DNA from: a virus
IMG/VR virus record: IMGVR_UViG_3300040801_002290
Span: 124,001 to 188,000 of that record
Reading direction: 5' to 3' (one strand)
Length of the DNA: 64,000 bases
In this document: positions 53,886-61,607 of the stretch, piece by piece
How the letters are laid out: every line of letters starts with the position of its first letter
How positions within the stretch are numbered: the first letter of the stretch is position 1
Notes under the pieces: generated by a model
The model's database searches: none
Seen by the model: only the letters and a program-made list of their open reading frames with translations
Told to the model about the DNA's origin: nothing
Position numbers and translations under genes: made by a program

Positions 53886-55639
53886 TAGACTACCTCAACC
53901 GTAATTATCAGAGGTTCTACTATCTGGTTATTGGTAAAATCACCAGAAATAGCACCAGGGTTAATCGTTAGGGTTAGTGTCTCTCCTGTAGTTAAGGTTA
54001 GGTTTTCTATATAGAGTCTGGATAGACCGTAACTTTCGTTAATAGTTAGGGGCTCTATATCGCCCGATACCGTGCCAGTAAGAGAAATTAAGCTGTTATC
54101 TAGAAGTAGAATATCTTCACCAAAATCAACACTTAATAAAGTATCTCCGTTCCATAACTGTGCTTCCTTTACAATTAGTTTAGGCGGTGTCTCTCCCGGA
54201 CTTCCAAAGCTCTTTATTCTATTGCCAGTTGAAATTAGAATTTTTCCGTCAAATGTTACTGTCGGAGGAGGGGAATAAGGGCTTAGAAAAGGACTTGGGT
54301 CAGAGATTCCAATAACTCCATCTTTGCTAACAAAGACCATACATCCATTGTAGTCAGTATCCTCATAAACGAAGAAACAGGCGATTCCGTTCCTGAATGT
54401 TAAAGGTAACCCCCTTATAATACTGTTAATGACATACCCAGGTAGAAACTCTTTTTTCTTAACCCGCCAATTTTTAACGTCAAAAAATGTAACTTCTAAC
54501 ATTGAAGGGTTAGACACGTCAGTGTAGTAGAAAAAAGTATCCTCATCCAAAAACGCCCCTAGCTGAACAAAACTATTATCCGGGTCACCACTCTCGTCAA
54601 GAGTGTTTCTTAAAAGTTGTCCCGTAGTTCCATCCACCTCTACAAGTCTGACCCTAGAGTCGCTGTCTGAGGTAATCCCACCATCCGTAGTACCGAAGTA
54701 AAGACCTAACAGCAAGTTCCCTGTGTATGGGTTTAGTTGCATTAGCATTATTTCATCTACATCAGTATTGGACCAAAGTATCTCTCCAGTCAAATTATCA
54801 ACTTTCGTCAATCCACCAAAACTGTCAGACATTGCGTAGGTACCGGACTGGGAAATATGGACATAATTATTTCCAAACCACTCATTAAATGGAATTATAT
54901 CATCTTTTACCAAAACTAAACTGTTATTTTCAACACGAAGAAGTCTCTCGGTACCAGCCTGTCTATTTTTATAAAAAAATGTATCCCCCTCAATGTGATT
55001 CATCATGTTTACGGTTGGTGTATTTTGATTACTATAAGGACCGAGATACTCATAATTTTCGTAAATTACATTTCCCTCGTAATCCACTACAGACAATCCA
55101 GCATAATGGTCTACACCTACCGTCTTCCTGGTGGGCATGACTATATAATTTTCCATAAATAAACATAGCCAAGCACTTCCTCCCCTGCCTCCAGAAGCAG
55201 AGTAAGACCAAATCTCCTGACCATCAGAAAAACACACTATCTTGTCAGGAGTGCCAGACCCACCATAAATGTAGGAGTACTCAAACTCCCCCCTGTTAAC
55301 CCACACTGGGTAGTAATTCCCGAAAATAGATGGAACAAAATAATCAGAGTAGTCCTCAAAGATATTATTTTCGCTAAACCGATAGTCCAACTCTATGTGA
55401 TTTCTTCTGTAGGGAGAAGACCCGTGATTATAGCCCCACTGGGAAAAGGGTCCAGTCCTAATTAACTTAGCACCGTCAGAGTCTGAAAATACGTAATTAG
55501 CTTCCTCGGGGGCTTCAAAACCCTTTTCGTATCCTTCCGGAGGAGAGGAAGACAGGGAGTATCTAACATCCTCTCCCAGAAAAAGTTTTCTACCTTCTGA
55601 AAATCCTGATGTTTTTGGCTTAATTTTTATTGTTTTCAT
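53885..55639 (-). CDS. Propeller adhesin with shared N-terminal module and Ig-like end (584 aa)
   Basis: I place the start at the ATG at 55639 (MKTIKIKPKTSGFSEGRKLF), by alignment with MKKLTPKKSGF of its paralogue. An upstream GTG at 55654 is possible. PQQ-like blades follow (LTKVDNLTGEILWSNTDVDE, LVEVDGTTGQLLRNTLDESG). The last 95 residues form an SbsA-type Ig-like domain (LTLTTGETLTLTINPGAISG) like the one in the 184 aa protein at 58357. Propeller plus Ig domain suits a surface adhesin on a stalk. Confidence 0.75.
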   Translation of the reverse strand: MKTIKIKPKTSGFSEGRKLFLGEDVRYSLSSSPPEGYEKGFEAPEEANYVFSDSDGAKLIRTGPFSQWGYNHGSSPYRRNHIELDYRFSENNIFEDYSDYFVPSIFGNYYPVWVNRGEFEYSYIYGGSGTPDKIVCFSDGQEIWSYSASGGRGGSAWLCLFMENYIVMPTRKTVGVDHYAGLSVVDYEGNVIYENYEYLGPYSNQNTPTVNMMNHIEGDTFFYKNRQAGTERLLRVENNSLVLVKDDIIPFNEWFGNNYVHISQSGTYAMSDSFGGLTKVDNLTGEILWSNTDVDEIMLMQLNPYTGNLLLGLYFGTTDGGITSDSDSRVRLVEVDGTTGQLLRNTLDESGDPDNSFVQLGAFLDEDTFFYYTDVSNPSMLEVTFFDVKNWRVKKKEFLPGYVINSIIRGLPLTFRNGIACFFVYEDTDYNGCMVFVSKDGVIGISDPSPFLSPYSPPPTVTFDGKILISTGNRIKSFGSPGETPPKLIVKEAQLWNGDTLLSVDFGEDILLLDNSLISLTGTVSGDIEPLTINESYGLSRLYIENLTLTTGETLTLTINPGAISGDFTNNQIVEPLIITVEVV

Positions 55640-55656
55640 ATTTTTATTAAACACCC

Positions 55657-58293
55657 CTAAAACGGTGGAGAAAGACTTTCTTCTAGCGGCCTAAACGCTA
55701 AATAACTTGAACCTATAGCATGATAATAGGCAATAAGATAATCCCCCCAGGCTTGAAGGGTTATTCTTGAGGCACCAATTGCTCCAGAAGGCCCATACAG
55801 GGCATTAAAGTTTGTTGAGTAGGGGACTTCTGCGAATTGCCCAGAGTCAATGTTGTACTCAAAACCATTCGAAAAATATAAAATTCCGTTCCTCTCAGTT
55901 GTGTTTACCCCGGAAAAACTTATCGGGCTGTCGTAGTAGTTGGACCCAACTGGCGTAGAAACAGATGAGTGAATAGTCCAGGAAGGCGTGTCCCAATTGT
56001 AAACAGAGAAAACGGCATCTCCACCATCTACGGCACGAAACGCATACAGAGAGTCGTTGTGAATGAAATATCTTTGGGCTGAGGCACTTGTTAGGTTGAG
56101 AGTTGGTCCAGTCAACCATGAAGAGCCGTCGTGCTGCATAATAATTGTTTGAGTGAAGCTTGCCCTAACAACTACAGGAGTGCCGTCCTGCCTAAAGAGA
56201 TATCTGTACGGCCTGATTGTTGCTGAAATTCCATAGTACGGATACCCAGGCACGTTTCCCATTTCTCCAGTAATAGCGTTAAAGAATTGTGACCCACCGC
56301 TACTTGCGGTTGAAACACAAACAACGGTCTCCTGGTCTGGTGCAAGAGTGGTTGCAAGAGACGAGAGACTTGCGGCAGAGAAACCAGTCCTGAGAAAGAA
56401 AAGCCTCCCCGTCTCCAAATTAAGAGTGTTTGTTCTCCTAGTTAAGGGTATAAAGTTAGCCGAAGATGGTAGCTGACTGGTAGATAATATGGCAGCGGGG
56501 TTTAGGGAGTAATCAGAAAACGGCCTTAATCCCGTATTCCAATGCTCGGATTTAAAATCATACCACTCATCCTTAACTAGGGTTACTGTAGACCCCTCGT
56601 TTTTTCGTGGTCTTACACTAAGAGAGGATGAGAAAATTTGGTTTGCGTAGGTCATTCCATAAATTCTACCTTGACTGGAAACAGCGGATTGTAGGGAGTA
56701 AGAGGTAACCTGGGACGTATAATCAAAACCAAAGTCTATCTTCTCATAGGATATGGTGTCAAAATTAGCCCCCAACCTCACCAAAAACTGACCACTAAAT
56801 TGGTTTCCTCCAAAATCATCTGGCTCATACAGGTTTACGAAGTAGAAATACTTCCCGTCAGCTTCTCGTTGAAGAATACCAGTACCACCATCTAATGGGT
56901 AGGCAAAGAAGGCAGAGGAACCCGGAAAAGCAAAATCTCTATAGTCAACCCACTCCAAGGTGTCGATATCAAAATGACCATATACAATAGCCTCTTGTTC
57001 CAAAAACTCTGTGTGACCTATGAAAGGTATTTTACTACCCTCTGGAGCTTTGGGGTAAACTATATTAATAAACTGTCTTTCAATAGTATATTCTCCGACT
57101 TTTTCATTTAAAGAGGTCGGTAGAGAAATCTCTAATCCAGTAGAATCGTCTAGTACGGTAAGACCAGCAGACTCCCCCACAGAAGGCATGTTTCCGTAAC
57201 ACGGCAAAAAAGCTATTCTCCCACCGGCTTTACAAAAGTTATAAAAGATGTAGTCAGGCGCATTAAATGTTGGCAAGTCATAGAGGTCGTAAATCCACTC
57301 TATGCTATGTGAAGAGTTAAACTTTATTAAACTTCCCGTCTCTTGTGACCAATTGCTGAAATAAAGCAAATAATAGGACCCTTCCTCTGTGTCCAAATAG
57401 AATCCATTGTTCCAAATACCCCAATACTGATAGTAGGAGTTTTCATACCAACCCCAAAAAACTCTCTTGCCAGAGTTCAAAGCACCACTTTCTGGATGCT
57501 CCACTATAGTCACTCTACTGCCTGGGTCAGCAGTTGGGTCAACAGTAATTATATACCCTCTACCAACATTGCTGGTATAATCATCCCCAATGTACAGAAA
57601 TTCATTCTTACCGTTTAATTGGAGTAGGTTCCCCTCTTCTGGGTAGTCAACGTTAAGAAACACGGATTGGGGAACTTCTTCTATAACAGCACCACTGGAG
57701 GTATCCAATACAACTAAGTTGGTGTCCTCATGGAGAAATATAAAAAACTCGTCATTGACCACAAACCTGCTGCTGTGCAACCCCCACGGGTAGGATGGAG
57801 AACCATTCTGGTCAAGGTAAACCCAATTTATATCTCCTGTGTCCCTGTTAATGGACATGGGGTTATGGGGAACGATAAGCGAGTTTCCGATTTCTACGAA
57901 ACTTCTTGTGTAATTAAAATTACCGTCGTCAAACCGACCACCAAAAACATATACACCGTCCTGATAAGCCCCAGTAGATTCACCGTCCGTAAGAACAAAT
58001 AAATCATGAGTATCCCTGTCTGGGATGACAGCGCCAGCAATATAAGAATTATTTCCCAATAGACCGGTGGAAGTTGACCAAGGAAGTATTTCTATACCAT
58101 CCCCCAGAATTTTTATATACATAGCCCCCAACTGAGTCCGGGCAAAATAATTGCCCTCTTCCTCGGGAAGCTCAAAGCCAAATACAGTATTCTCTGGCAA
58201 GGATTCGCTTTCGCCTATCTCGTAAGTAAAATCCTCACGTACGAATAGGGATTTTTTAGTAAACCCTGATTTTTTAGGAGTAAGCTTTTTCAT
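55657..58293 (-). CDS. Propeller adhesin with shared N-terminal module (878 aa)
   Basis: I start at the ATG at 58293 (MKKLTPKKSGFTKKSLFVRE), not at an in-frame ATG 12 codons upstream. A TATAAT ends six bases before 58293, and the shorter form aligns with its relatives. Module LPENTVFGFELPEEEGNYFA is followed by PQQ-like blades (NRDTGDINWVYLDQNGSPSY, LDTSSGAVIEEVPQSVF), an EWYDFKSEHWNTGLRPFS linker near residue 600 and kelch-like blades (ITGEMGNVPGYPYYGI, YNWDTPSWTIHSSVST, FEYNIDSGQFAEVPYST). Same architecture as the 874 aa protein. The C-terminal 90 residues are the part kept by the stub at 58923. Confidence 0.75.
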   Translation of the reverse strand: MKKLTPKKSGFTKKSLFVREDFTYEIGESESLPENTVFGFELPEEEGNYFARTQLGAMYIKILGDGIEILPWSTSTGLLGNNSYIAGAVIPDRDTHDLFVLTDGESTGAYQDGVYVFGGRFDDGNFNYTRSFVEIGNSLIVPHNPMSINRDTGDINWVYLDQNGSPSYPWGLHSSRFVVNDEFFIFLHEDTNLVVLDTSSGAVIEEVPQSVFLNVDYPEEGNLLQLNGKNEFLYIGDDYTSNVGRGYIITVDPTADPGSRVTIVEHPESGALNSGKRVFWGWYENSYYQYWGIWNNGFYLDTEEGSYYLLYFSNWSQETGSLIKFNSSHSIEWIYDLYDLPTFNAPDYIFYNFCKAGGRIAFLPCYGNMPSVGESAGLTVLDDSTGLEISLPTSLNEKVGEYTIERQFINIVYPKAPEGSKIPFIGHTEFLEQEAIVYGHFDIDTLEWVDYRDFAFPGSSAFFAYPLDGGTGILQREADGKYFYFVNLYEPDDFGGNQFSGQFLVRLGANFDTISYEKIDFGFDYTSQVTSYSLQSAVSSQGRIYGMTYANQIFSSSLSVRPRKNEGSTVTLVKDEWYDFKSEHWNTGLRPFSDYSLNPAAILSTSQLPSSANFIPLTRRTNTLNLETGRLFFLRTGFSAASLSSLATTLAPDQETVVCVSTASSGGSQFFNAITGEMGNVPGYPYYGISATIRPYRYLFRQDGTPVVVRASFTQTIIMQHDGSSWLTGPTLNLTSASAQRYFIHNDSLYAFRAVDGGDAVFSVYNWDTPSWTIHSSVSTPVGSNYYDSPISFSGVNTTERNGILYFSNGFEYNIDSGQFAEVPYSTNFNALYGPSGAIGASRITLQAWGDYLIAYYHAIGSSYLAFRPLEESLSPPF

Positions 58294-58299
58294 AAGAGT

Positions 58300-58305
58300 A
58301 TTATA
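58300..58305 (-). promoter_or_regulatory. Leaderless -10 box for 878 aa propeller gene
   Basis: On the minus strand TATAAT ends six bases before the ATG at 58293. The -35 region falls inside the terminator hairpin of the upstream gene, so terminator and promoter are fused. Confidence 0.6.
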
Positions 58306-58314
58306 CAAAAATAA

Positions 58315-58335
58315 CCCGGAGCATAACACTCCGGG
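58315..58335 (-). terminator. Terminator of the 184 aa gene
   Basis: CCCGGAG and CTCCGGG arms with a seven-base loop, followed on the minus strand by TTATTTTT. It overlaps the promoter region of the 878 aa gene. Confidence 0.75.
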
Positions 58336-58356
58336 CTATTTCGTTACTTAGTTTTA

Positions 58357-58911
58357 TTATACGCCAGCAGCTACGTACGTAATTGTGTAGACACTTTCAA
58401 GAACATTCTCGCTCGGGTCTCCGGAGAATGCGCCGACAGGAATTGTCAATACAAGCTCTGTCTGTCCAGTAGCAATGGTGGGTCCACTAATTGTAAGTGT
58501 GTCGTTAAGTACTGTAGCAGAAGCAGAAATATCTACCGGAGTTGCGGCAGGGTTTTCTACTAGAGTTACAGAAGCCAAATCCACGGCCTGAATATTCTCG
58601 CTAAACTGAATAACGATATCCGTGGCCATAGCTCCACCGGCTGTAGGGTAATTTATTGTTCCACCAGCTACAGGAGTGGCAGTTAGTACTTCCAAGAAGG
58701 TTTCTGTAGCCTTTAGAACTACAGTTCCATCATTGGTCTGAATAACGAACATATCTTCGCCGGTAACTTTTTCAGCGGGCTCCAAGACGTACTCATACTC
58801 TGCCGGTACATCTGCTACGGCGGGGATAGTAACGAAATCCTCACCAACTAGAGCTACCTTTGGGTAATAGTCGTTTAGGGCGACTCCGAATGCTTTTCTA
58901 ACGAATTCCAT
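58357..58911 (-). CDS. N-terminal-module protein with SbsA-type Ig domain (184 aa)
   Basis: Residues 1-75 are the module (ALNDYYPKVALVGEDFVTIP; DMFVIQTNDGTVVLKATET). Residues 80-180 form a Big_5/SbsA-type bacterial Ig domain: TPVAGGTINYPTAGGAMATD, VIQFSENIQAVDLASVTLVE, and a final GQTELVLTIPVGAFSGDPSE that mirrors the end of the 584 aa protein. A strong AGGAGG ribosome site precedes the ATG. It shows the module combined with an Ig domain and no propeller. Probably abundant; possibly a decoration or stalk protein. Confidence 0.75.
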   Translation of the reverse strand: MEFVRKAFGVALNDYYPKVALVGEDFVTIPAVADVPAEYEYVLEPAEKVTGEDMFVIQTNDGTVVLKATETFLEVLTATPVAGGTINYPTAGGAMATDIVIQFSENIQAVDLASVTLVENPAATPVDISASATVLNDTLTISGPTIATGQTELVLTIPVGAFSGDPSENVLESVYTITYVAAGV

Positions 58912-58922
58912 TTAATTCCTCC

Positions 58923-59306
58923 TTAATAAGGGCTTATAGTGTCAGAGATTGCGTATGCAGCTAAAGCTCCTGACGCAGTTGTCATAAACAACAAATCGCC
59001 AAGTCTAAAAATGGGGTTTTGTAAAATTCCCGAGCTGTTTGAATAGGGTCTACTGTAGTAACTGTCTCTAAAGTTGAATGGTATTATTCCAAATTCCTTA
59101 TTTTGCACGTTATAGTAGTATGAGTTTGCGAAATGTACAGTTCCCTCGTAAACGCAGTGGGTCAGGGTTTCAAACCTGAAATCATCTTGCGTATAGCTAC
59201 TATGCCCTATTATAGCATCGTATTCGGGAGACGGTAGATTTGGAACTGACTGTGTATCATACAAAGTTTGTTGAGCGGTGTTGAAATCGTATTCAGTATT
59301 ATACAT
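58923..59306 (-). pseudogene. C-terminal stub of a propeller adhesin (127 aa)
   Basis: The frame aligns only with the C-terminal end of the large propeller proteins: GTVHFANSYYYNVQNKEFGI corresponds to GILYFSNGFEYNIDSGQFAE, and the end AAYAISDTISPY to YLAFRPLEESLSPPF. A stop codon (TAG) stands two codons before the ATG, and no module or other blades precede it. An orphan AGGAGG lies about 24 bases upstream. I read it as a decayed member of the family. A functional single-blade protein cannot be excluded, since the remaining frame is intact. Confidence 0.6.
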
Positions 59307-59325
59307 AATCTAGAGGGAAATTTTT

Positions 59326-59355
59326 TTGCTACCTCCTGTGTTTTTGGAGTAAAAT
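59326..59355 (+). promoter_or_regulatory. Leaderless promoter (TTGCTA-18-TAAAAT)
   Basis: TTGCTA (59326-59331) and TAAAAT (59350-59355) precede the ATG at 59362 by six bases. Overlaps the upstream region of the stub on the other strand. Confidence 0.6.
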
Positions 59356-59361
59356 ATACCC

Positions 59362-60678
59362 ATGAAAAAACTTCAAATTAAAAGACAAGACTTCTCTTCT
59401 GGGAAAAAAATATTCTTCTTCGAAGATAATTCATTCACAGTTTTATCAGAGGCACCAGAAGAATTTTCTTTTGGTGTGGAGATACCCAATGAAGAGGGGA
59501 TTTTTACCTTTTCCTCCGGACAGTCCTCGTATGTACTAAAAACCGGAGCAAACAGACACTTCTACGTCTTCGTTAATAGAGAAGAATTTTCCCTATCAAC
59601 AACCGGAGTGTCCTTTACTAAAGTTACCTACGAAAACGAGGTAACAATAGAAGAAGAAGTATATTTTCCAGATAGGGTAGTATACTACACCCTTTTCTTA
59701 GAAAATTTTGTCGTATGCCGAGAAAGAAACGTTCACGATACGGTGTTTGTTATAAATTTAAAAGAGAAGGTTGGCAGAGAATACTCGTTTCCAATATCCG
59801 TAGTGAATGGCTCTAGACTTTTTTATGGGGCAGAAGAAGAAGACAATACCGTCTACTTATATTCAAGGGACAGAAAAACATCTGTTCCCGTAGACCACAA
59901 ACTTCATGTCTCTTTAATAGATTGGGAAGCAGACACATTTACCCCGACAGAAATAACATTTCCGGGTATTCCAACTACCGCATCATCTATAGCGGTAGAC
60001 GGTGGAATAAAAATTACAGAAGATTTTATATACCTATACGACCCCAGAGGAACACCTAGAGGGTTGATTATAAAACTAGACAAGCAACTGAACTACTTAT
60101 ATCACCAAGAAGGTCTTCCAGAAACCTATCTGGAGCCCGATGACGTATTTTTAAACTGTTACAATATGGAGGTAGGTGGAGAATACATCTATCTCCCTGG
60201 GCACTCCTACAGGGGAGATGTCTGTGAGCTTTACTTGGCGGTTTTACAAGATACAGGAACAGAATTTTTACCCAACCCCGGATTAATCAGACTAGAAGAA
60301 TTTGTAGAAGAAGCAAATGATAGTCTTGGTTTTACAGAAATATACTATTCTCAAATAGAGGGGGATAATATATATCTGGTGGGATGGAGATGGGATAATT
60401 ACTTTAACGCCGGGGCTCAATATGAAAATGGAATCTACCTAGCCTCAGTTAGTTTGAATACCCTTGAAAAAAATTGGTCACGCATATATTACGAATCTGA
60501 GGTAGACTTTCCCTTTGAAGAAGGGGGAACGTATAAATTAATCGTAATCAATGATAGAATTTATGTTGCGATAGACACTTTCTCTTCTACTAACGAAGAA
60601 AAACTTTATGTGTTTTCTATTGAAAACGGAGATTTTATTGAGAGACTAGTACCTGGGTATAGGTACGTAATCATCTAA
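59362..60678 (+). CDS. Propeller adhesin with shared N-terminal module (438 aa)
   Basis: Module: KKLQIKRQDFSSGKKIFFFE, then APEEFSFGVEIPNEEGIFTF. It is followed by one propeller with blades such as HVSLIDWEADTFTPTEITFP, IIKLDKQLNYLYHQEGLPE, LASVSLNTLEKNWSRIYYES and LYVFSIENGDFIERL. It has a leaderless promoter and ends at a hairpin terminator, so it is a self-contained unit pointing opposite to its neighbours. It is the last AT-rich gene before the composition change. Confidence 0.7.
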   Translation: MKKLQIKRQDFSSGKKIFFFEDNSFTVLSEAPEEFSFGVEIPNEEGIFTFSSGQSSYVLKTGANRHFYVFVNREEFSLSTTGVSFTKVTYENEVTIEEEVYFPDRVVYYTLFLENFVVCRERNVHDTVFVINLKEKVGREYSFPISVVNGSRLFYGAEEEDNTVYLYSRDRKTSVPVDHKLHVSLIDWEADTFTPTEITFPGIPTTASSIAVDGGIKITEDFIYLYDPRGTPRGLIIKLDKQLNYLYHQEGLPETYLEPDDVFLNCYNMEVGGEYIYLPGHSYRGDVCELYLAVLQDTGTEFLPNPGLIRLEEFVEEANDSLGFTEIYYSQIEGDNIYLVGWRWDNYFNAGAQYENGIYLASVSLNTLEKNWSRIYYESEVDFPFEEGGTYKLIVINDRIYVAIDTFSSTNEEKLYVFSIENGDFIERLVPGYRYVII

Positions 60679-60703
60679 ATTGCCAAACTAAGCACACTTA
60701 AAT

Positions 60704-60721
60704 TAGGATACTACTATCCTA
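60704..60721 (+). terminator. A/T-type terminator of propeller gene
   Basis: TAGGATA and TATCCTA arms with a four-base loop, followed by GTTTATTTATT. It closes the plus-strand 438 aa gene. Confidence 0.65.
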
Positions 60722-60793
60722 GTTTATTTATTCCACCCCCCCCCCATTTTTTACTCATATATAAAAATATTACCACCCTACTTTTTCGCAAAC

Positions 60794-60970
60794 AAACCCC
60801 CAGGGGACCCAATTTTTCTGTAAATAACCCCACCCCATAATACCCACCTATAATACCCACCTAAACTTATAATACCCACCTAAAACTTTTTAATACGTAT
60901 GAGATAGATGAGGGGAGGGGGCGGCTTTCAGAAAAAAGGGACTCCCGGTTTGCTTTTAAACCCCCAGGGG
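60794..60970. repeat. Two copies of AAACCCCCAGGGG
   Basis: Identical 13-bp copies at 60794-60806 and 60958-60970, each with a CCCCAGGGG near-palindrome. They bracket most of the spacer. Possible end, packaging or recombination-related repeats, or regulatory sites; undecided. Confidence 0.5.
60837..60882. repeat. Three copies of ATAATACCCACCTA
   Basis: Copies at 60837-60850, 60850-60863 and 60869-60882. The second and third include TATAAT or TTATAAT, so they could act as promoters or as iterated binding sites. Confidence 0.6.
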
Positions 60971-61038
60971 TGGGTGCAGCACATTCGGCCAAAGTTTGCA
61001 ATGTCGTCTACATCACACCTTTCTCACCCCACCTCTGC

Positions 61039-61044
61039 TACGAT
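61039..61044 (+). promoter_or_regulatory. Leaderless -10 box for 59 aa gene
   Basis: TACGAT ends six bases before the ATG at 61051. The GCAGCACA and CCAAAG sequence upstream resembles the GCACA and GTCAA elements of later cassettes; a -35 is not clear. Confidence 0.5.
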
Positions 61045-61050
61045 AATGGC

Positions 61051-61230
61051 ATGAAGAACCCGTTTCGCCGCCCCACCATTCCAGCGTCCGAGTCCATGGT
61101 CGTCACGCTGCACAAGATGGACAAGGCTTCGCTCATCGCACTCAAGCCTAAGTGGGCTAAGATTTTCGGCCCCACGTCGCCTCAAGTGGCACGAATCCAG
61201 GCGCTTATTACTTCCAGGGAGAATGCATGA
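61051..61230 (+). CDS. Small protein of right-end region (59 aa)
   Basis: I chose the ATG at 61051 because of the six-base distance from TACGAT; a longer in-frame GTG start at 60970 would begin inside the spacer repeat. The protein is basic: MVVTLHKMDKASLIALKPKW near the middle and a helix SPQVARIQALITSRENA at the end. It is the first GC-rich gene. No family known. Its stop overlaps a hairpin. Confidence 0.6.
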   Translation: MKNPFRRPTIPASESMVVTLHKMDKASLIALKPKWAKIFGPTSPQVARIQALITSRENA

Positions 61231-61248
61231 GCCCGAGAAATTCGGGCT
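61230..61248 (+). terminator. Intercassette hairpin
   Basis: AGCCCGA and TCGGGCT arms with a short loop (GCCCGAGAAATTCGGGC core) directly at the stop codon. The same core recurs at 61961-61977. It lacks a long T-run, so it may be a processing or weak termination site. Confidence 0.5.
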
Positions 61249-61295
61249 GCACAAAGTGTCAAAAGATTTGTGAGAATTTGATTAAGGTTTTCGTG

Positions 61296-61324
61296 TTGAC
61301 AGCCAAACGCACACCGGCTATACT
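61296..61324 (+). promoter_or_regulatory. Near-consensus promoter (TTGACA-17-TATACT)
   Basis: TTGACA (61296-61301), 17-base spacer and TATACT (61319-61324). Upstream lies GAGAATTTGATTAAGGTTTT, an element shared with the promoter at 61573. Start of transcription is expected near 61331. Confidence 0.75.
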
Positions 61325-61330
61325 TACTTC

Positions 61331-61511
61331 ATCAGGAGGCACCCCTGCTGCGAAAGTACCAGGAACACGGTGCGAGACTGATAACAAAGGATAGCAAGTC
61401 GGTCTAGTGTAAGAGCAGCACGGGCGTCTGTTGGCGCTACAGGAGCGGTGCAAATCCGCAACCGAGACTGCGAACATCCCCTCAGAGTCATGACCTGGGG
61501 GGACTTCCTTT
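61331..61511 (+). ncRNA. Putative noncoding RNA with tRNA-like T arm
   Basis: A strong promoter points into about 180 bases with no credible reading frame. An AGGAGG near 61334 is not followed by a start codon at usable distance. A T-arm-like hairpin (GCGG, loop TGCAAAT, CCGC; 61445-61459) resembles that of tRNA with one change in the loop. Upstream AGTGTAAGAGCA resembles a D arm, but no canonical anticodon arm with U33 or 7-base acceptor stem forms. The segment ends in a terminator-like hairpin. A phage regulatory RNA or decayed tRNA is likely. Confidence 0.5.
61478..61502 (+). terminator. Terminator of the putative ncRNA
   Basis: CCCCTCAG (61478-61485) and CTGGGGGG (61495-61502) pair over eight bases with one G-U, loop nine, followed by a TTCCTTTT tract. 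Confidence 0.55.
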
Positions 61512-61572
61512 TGACGACTTTGCCCGCCCAGAAAATGAGAAGAATATGAGAATTACGTTAAGGTTTTAGGGG

Positions 61573-61601
61573 TTGACGCCATTAGCCCCAGGGAGTACGA
61601 T
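61573..61601 (+). promoter_or_regulatory. Leaderless promoter (TTGACG-17-TACGAT)
   Basis: TTGACG (61573-61578) and TACGAT (61596-61601); the ATG at 61608 is six bases after the -10. GAGAATTACGTTAAGGTTTT (61548-61567) repeats the element upstream of the ncRNA promoter. Confidence 0.7.
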
Positions 61602-61607
61602 TAGAGC

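Larger units (their letters stand above)
60722..61038. other. C-rich intergenic spacer at composition boundary
   Basis: No credible gene on either strand. It contains a run of about a dozen C bases near 60737, two 13-bp repeats and three 14-bp repeats listed separately, and little else. Composition changes from AT-rich virion genes to GC-richer small genes across it. Confidence 0.6.

Noticed and set aside
48544-58293. Invertible adhesin segment between the 874 and 878 aa genes
   Set aside because: The two are inverted paralogues, but their DNA has diverged widely at the starts and no recombinase or inverted repeat is visible.
58294-58329. Upstream start of the 878 aa protein at 58329
   Set aside because: The extra 12 residues would be encoded across the terminator and -10 box; alignment with relatives begins at 58293.
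60837-60882. CRISPR array
   Set aside because: Three short repeats without regular unique spacers and with no cas genes.
61394-61477. A tRNA gene in the noncoding cassette
   Set aside because: The T-arm-like and D-arm-like parts are suggestive, but no 7-bp acceptor stem or anticodon loop with U33 forms, and variable-region spacing is wrong. I list it only as a putative ncRNA.
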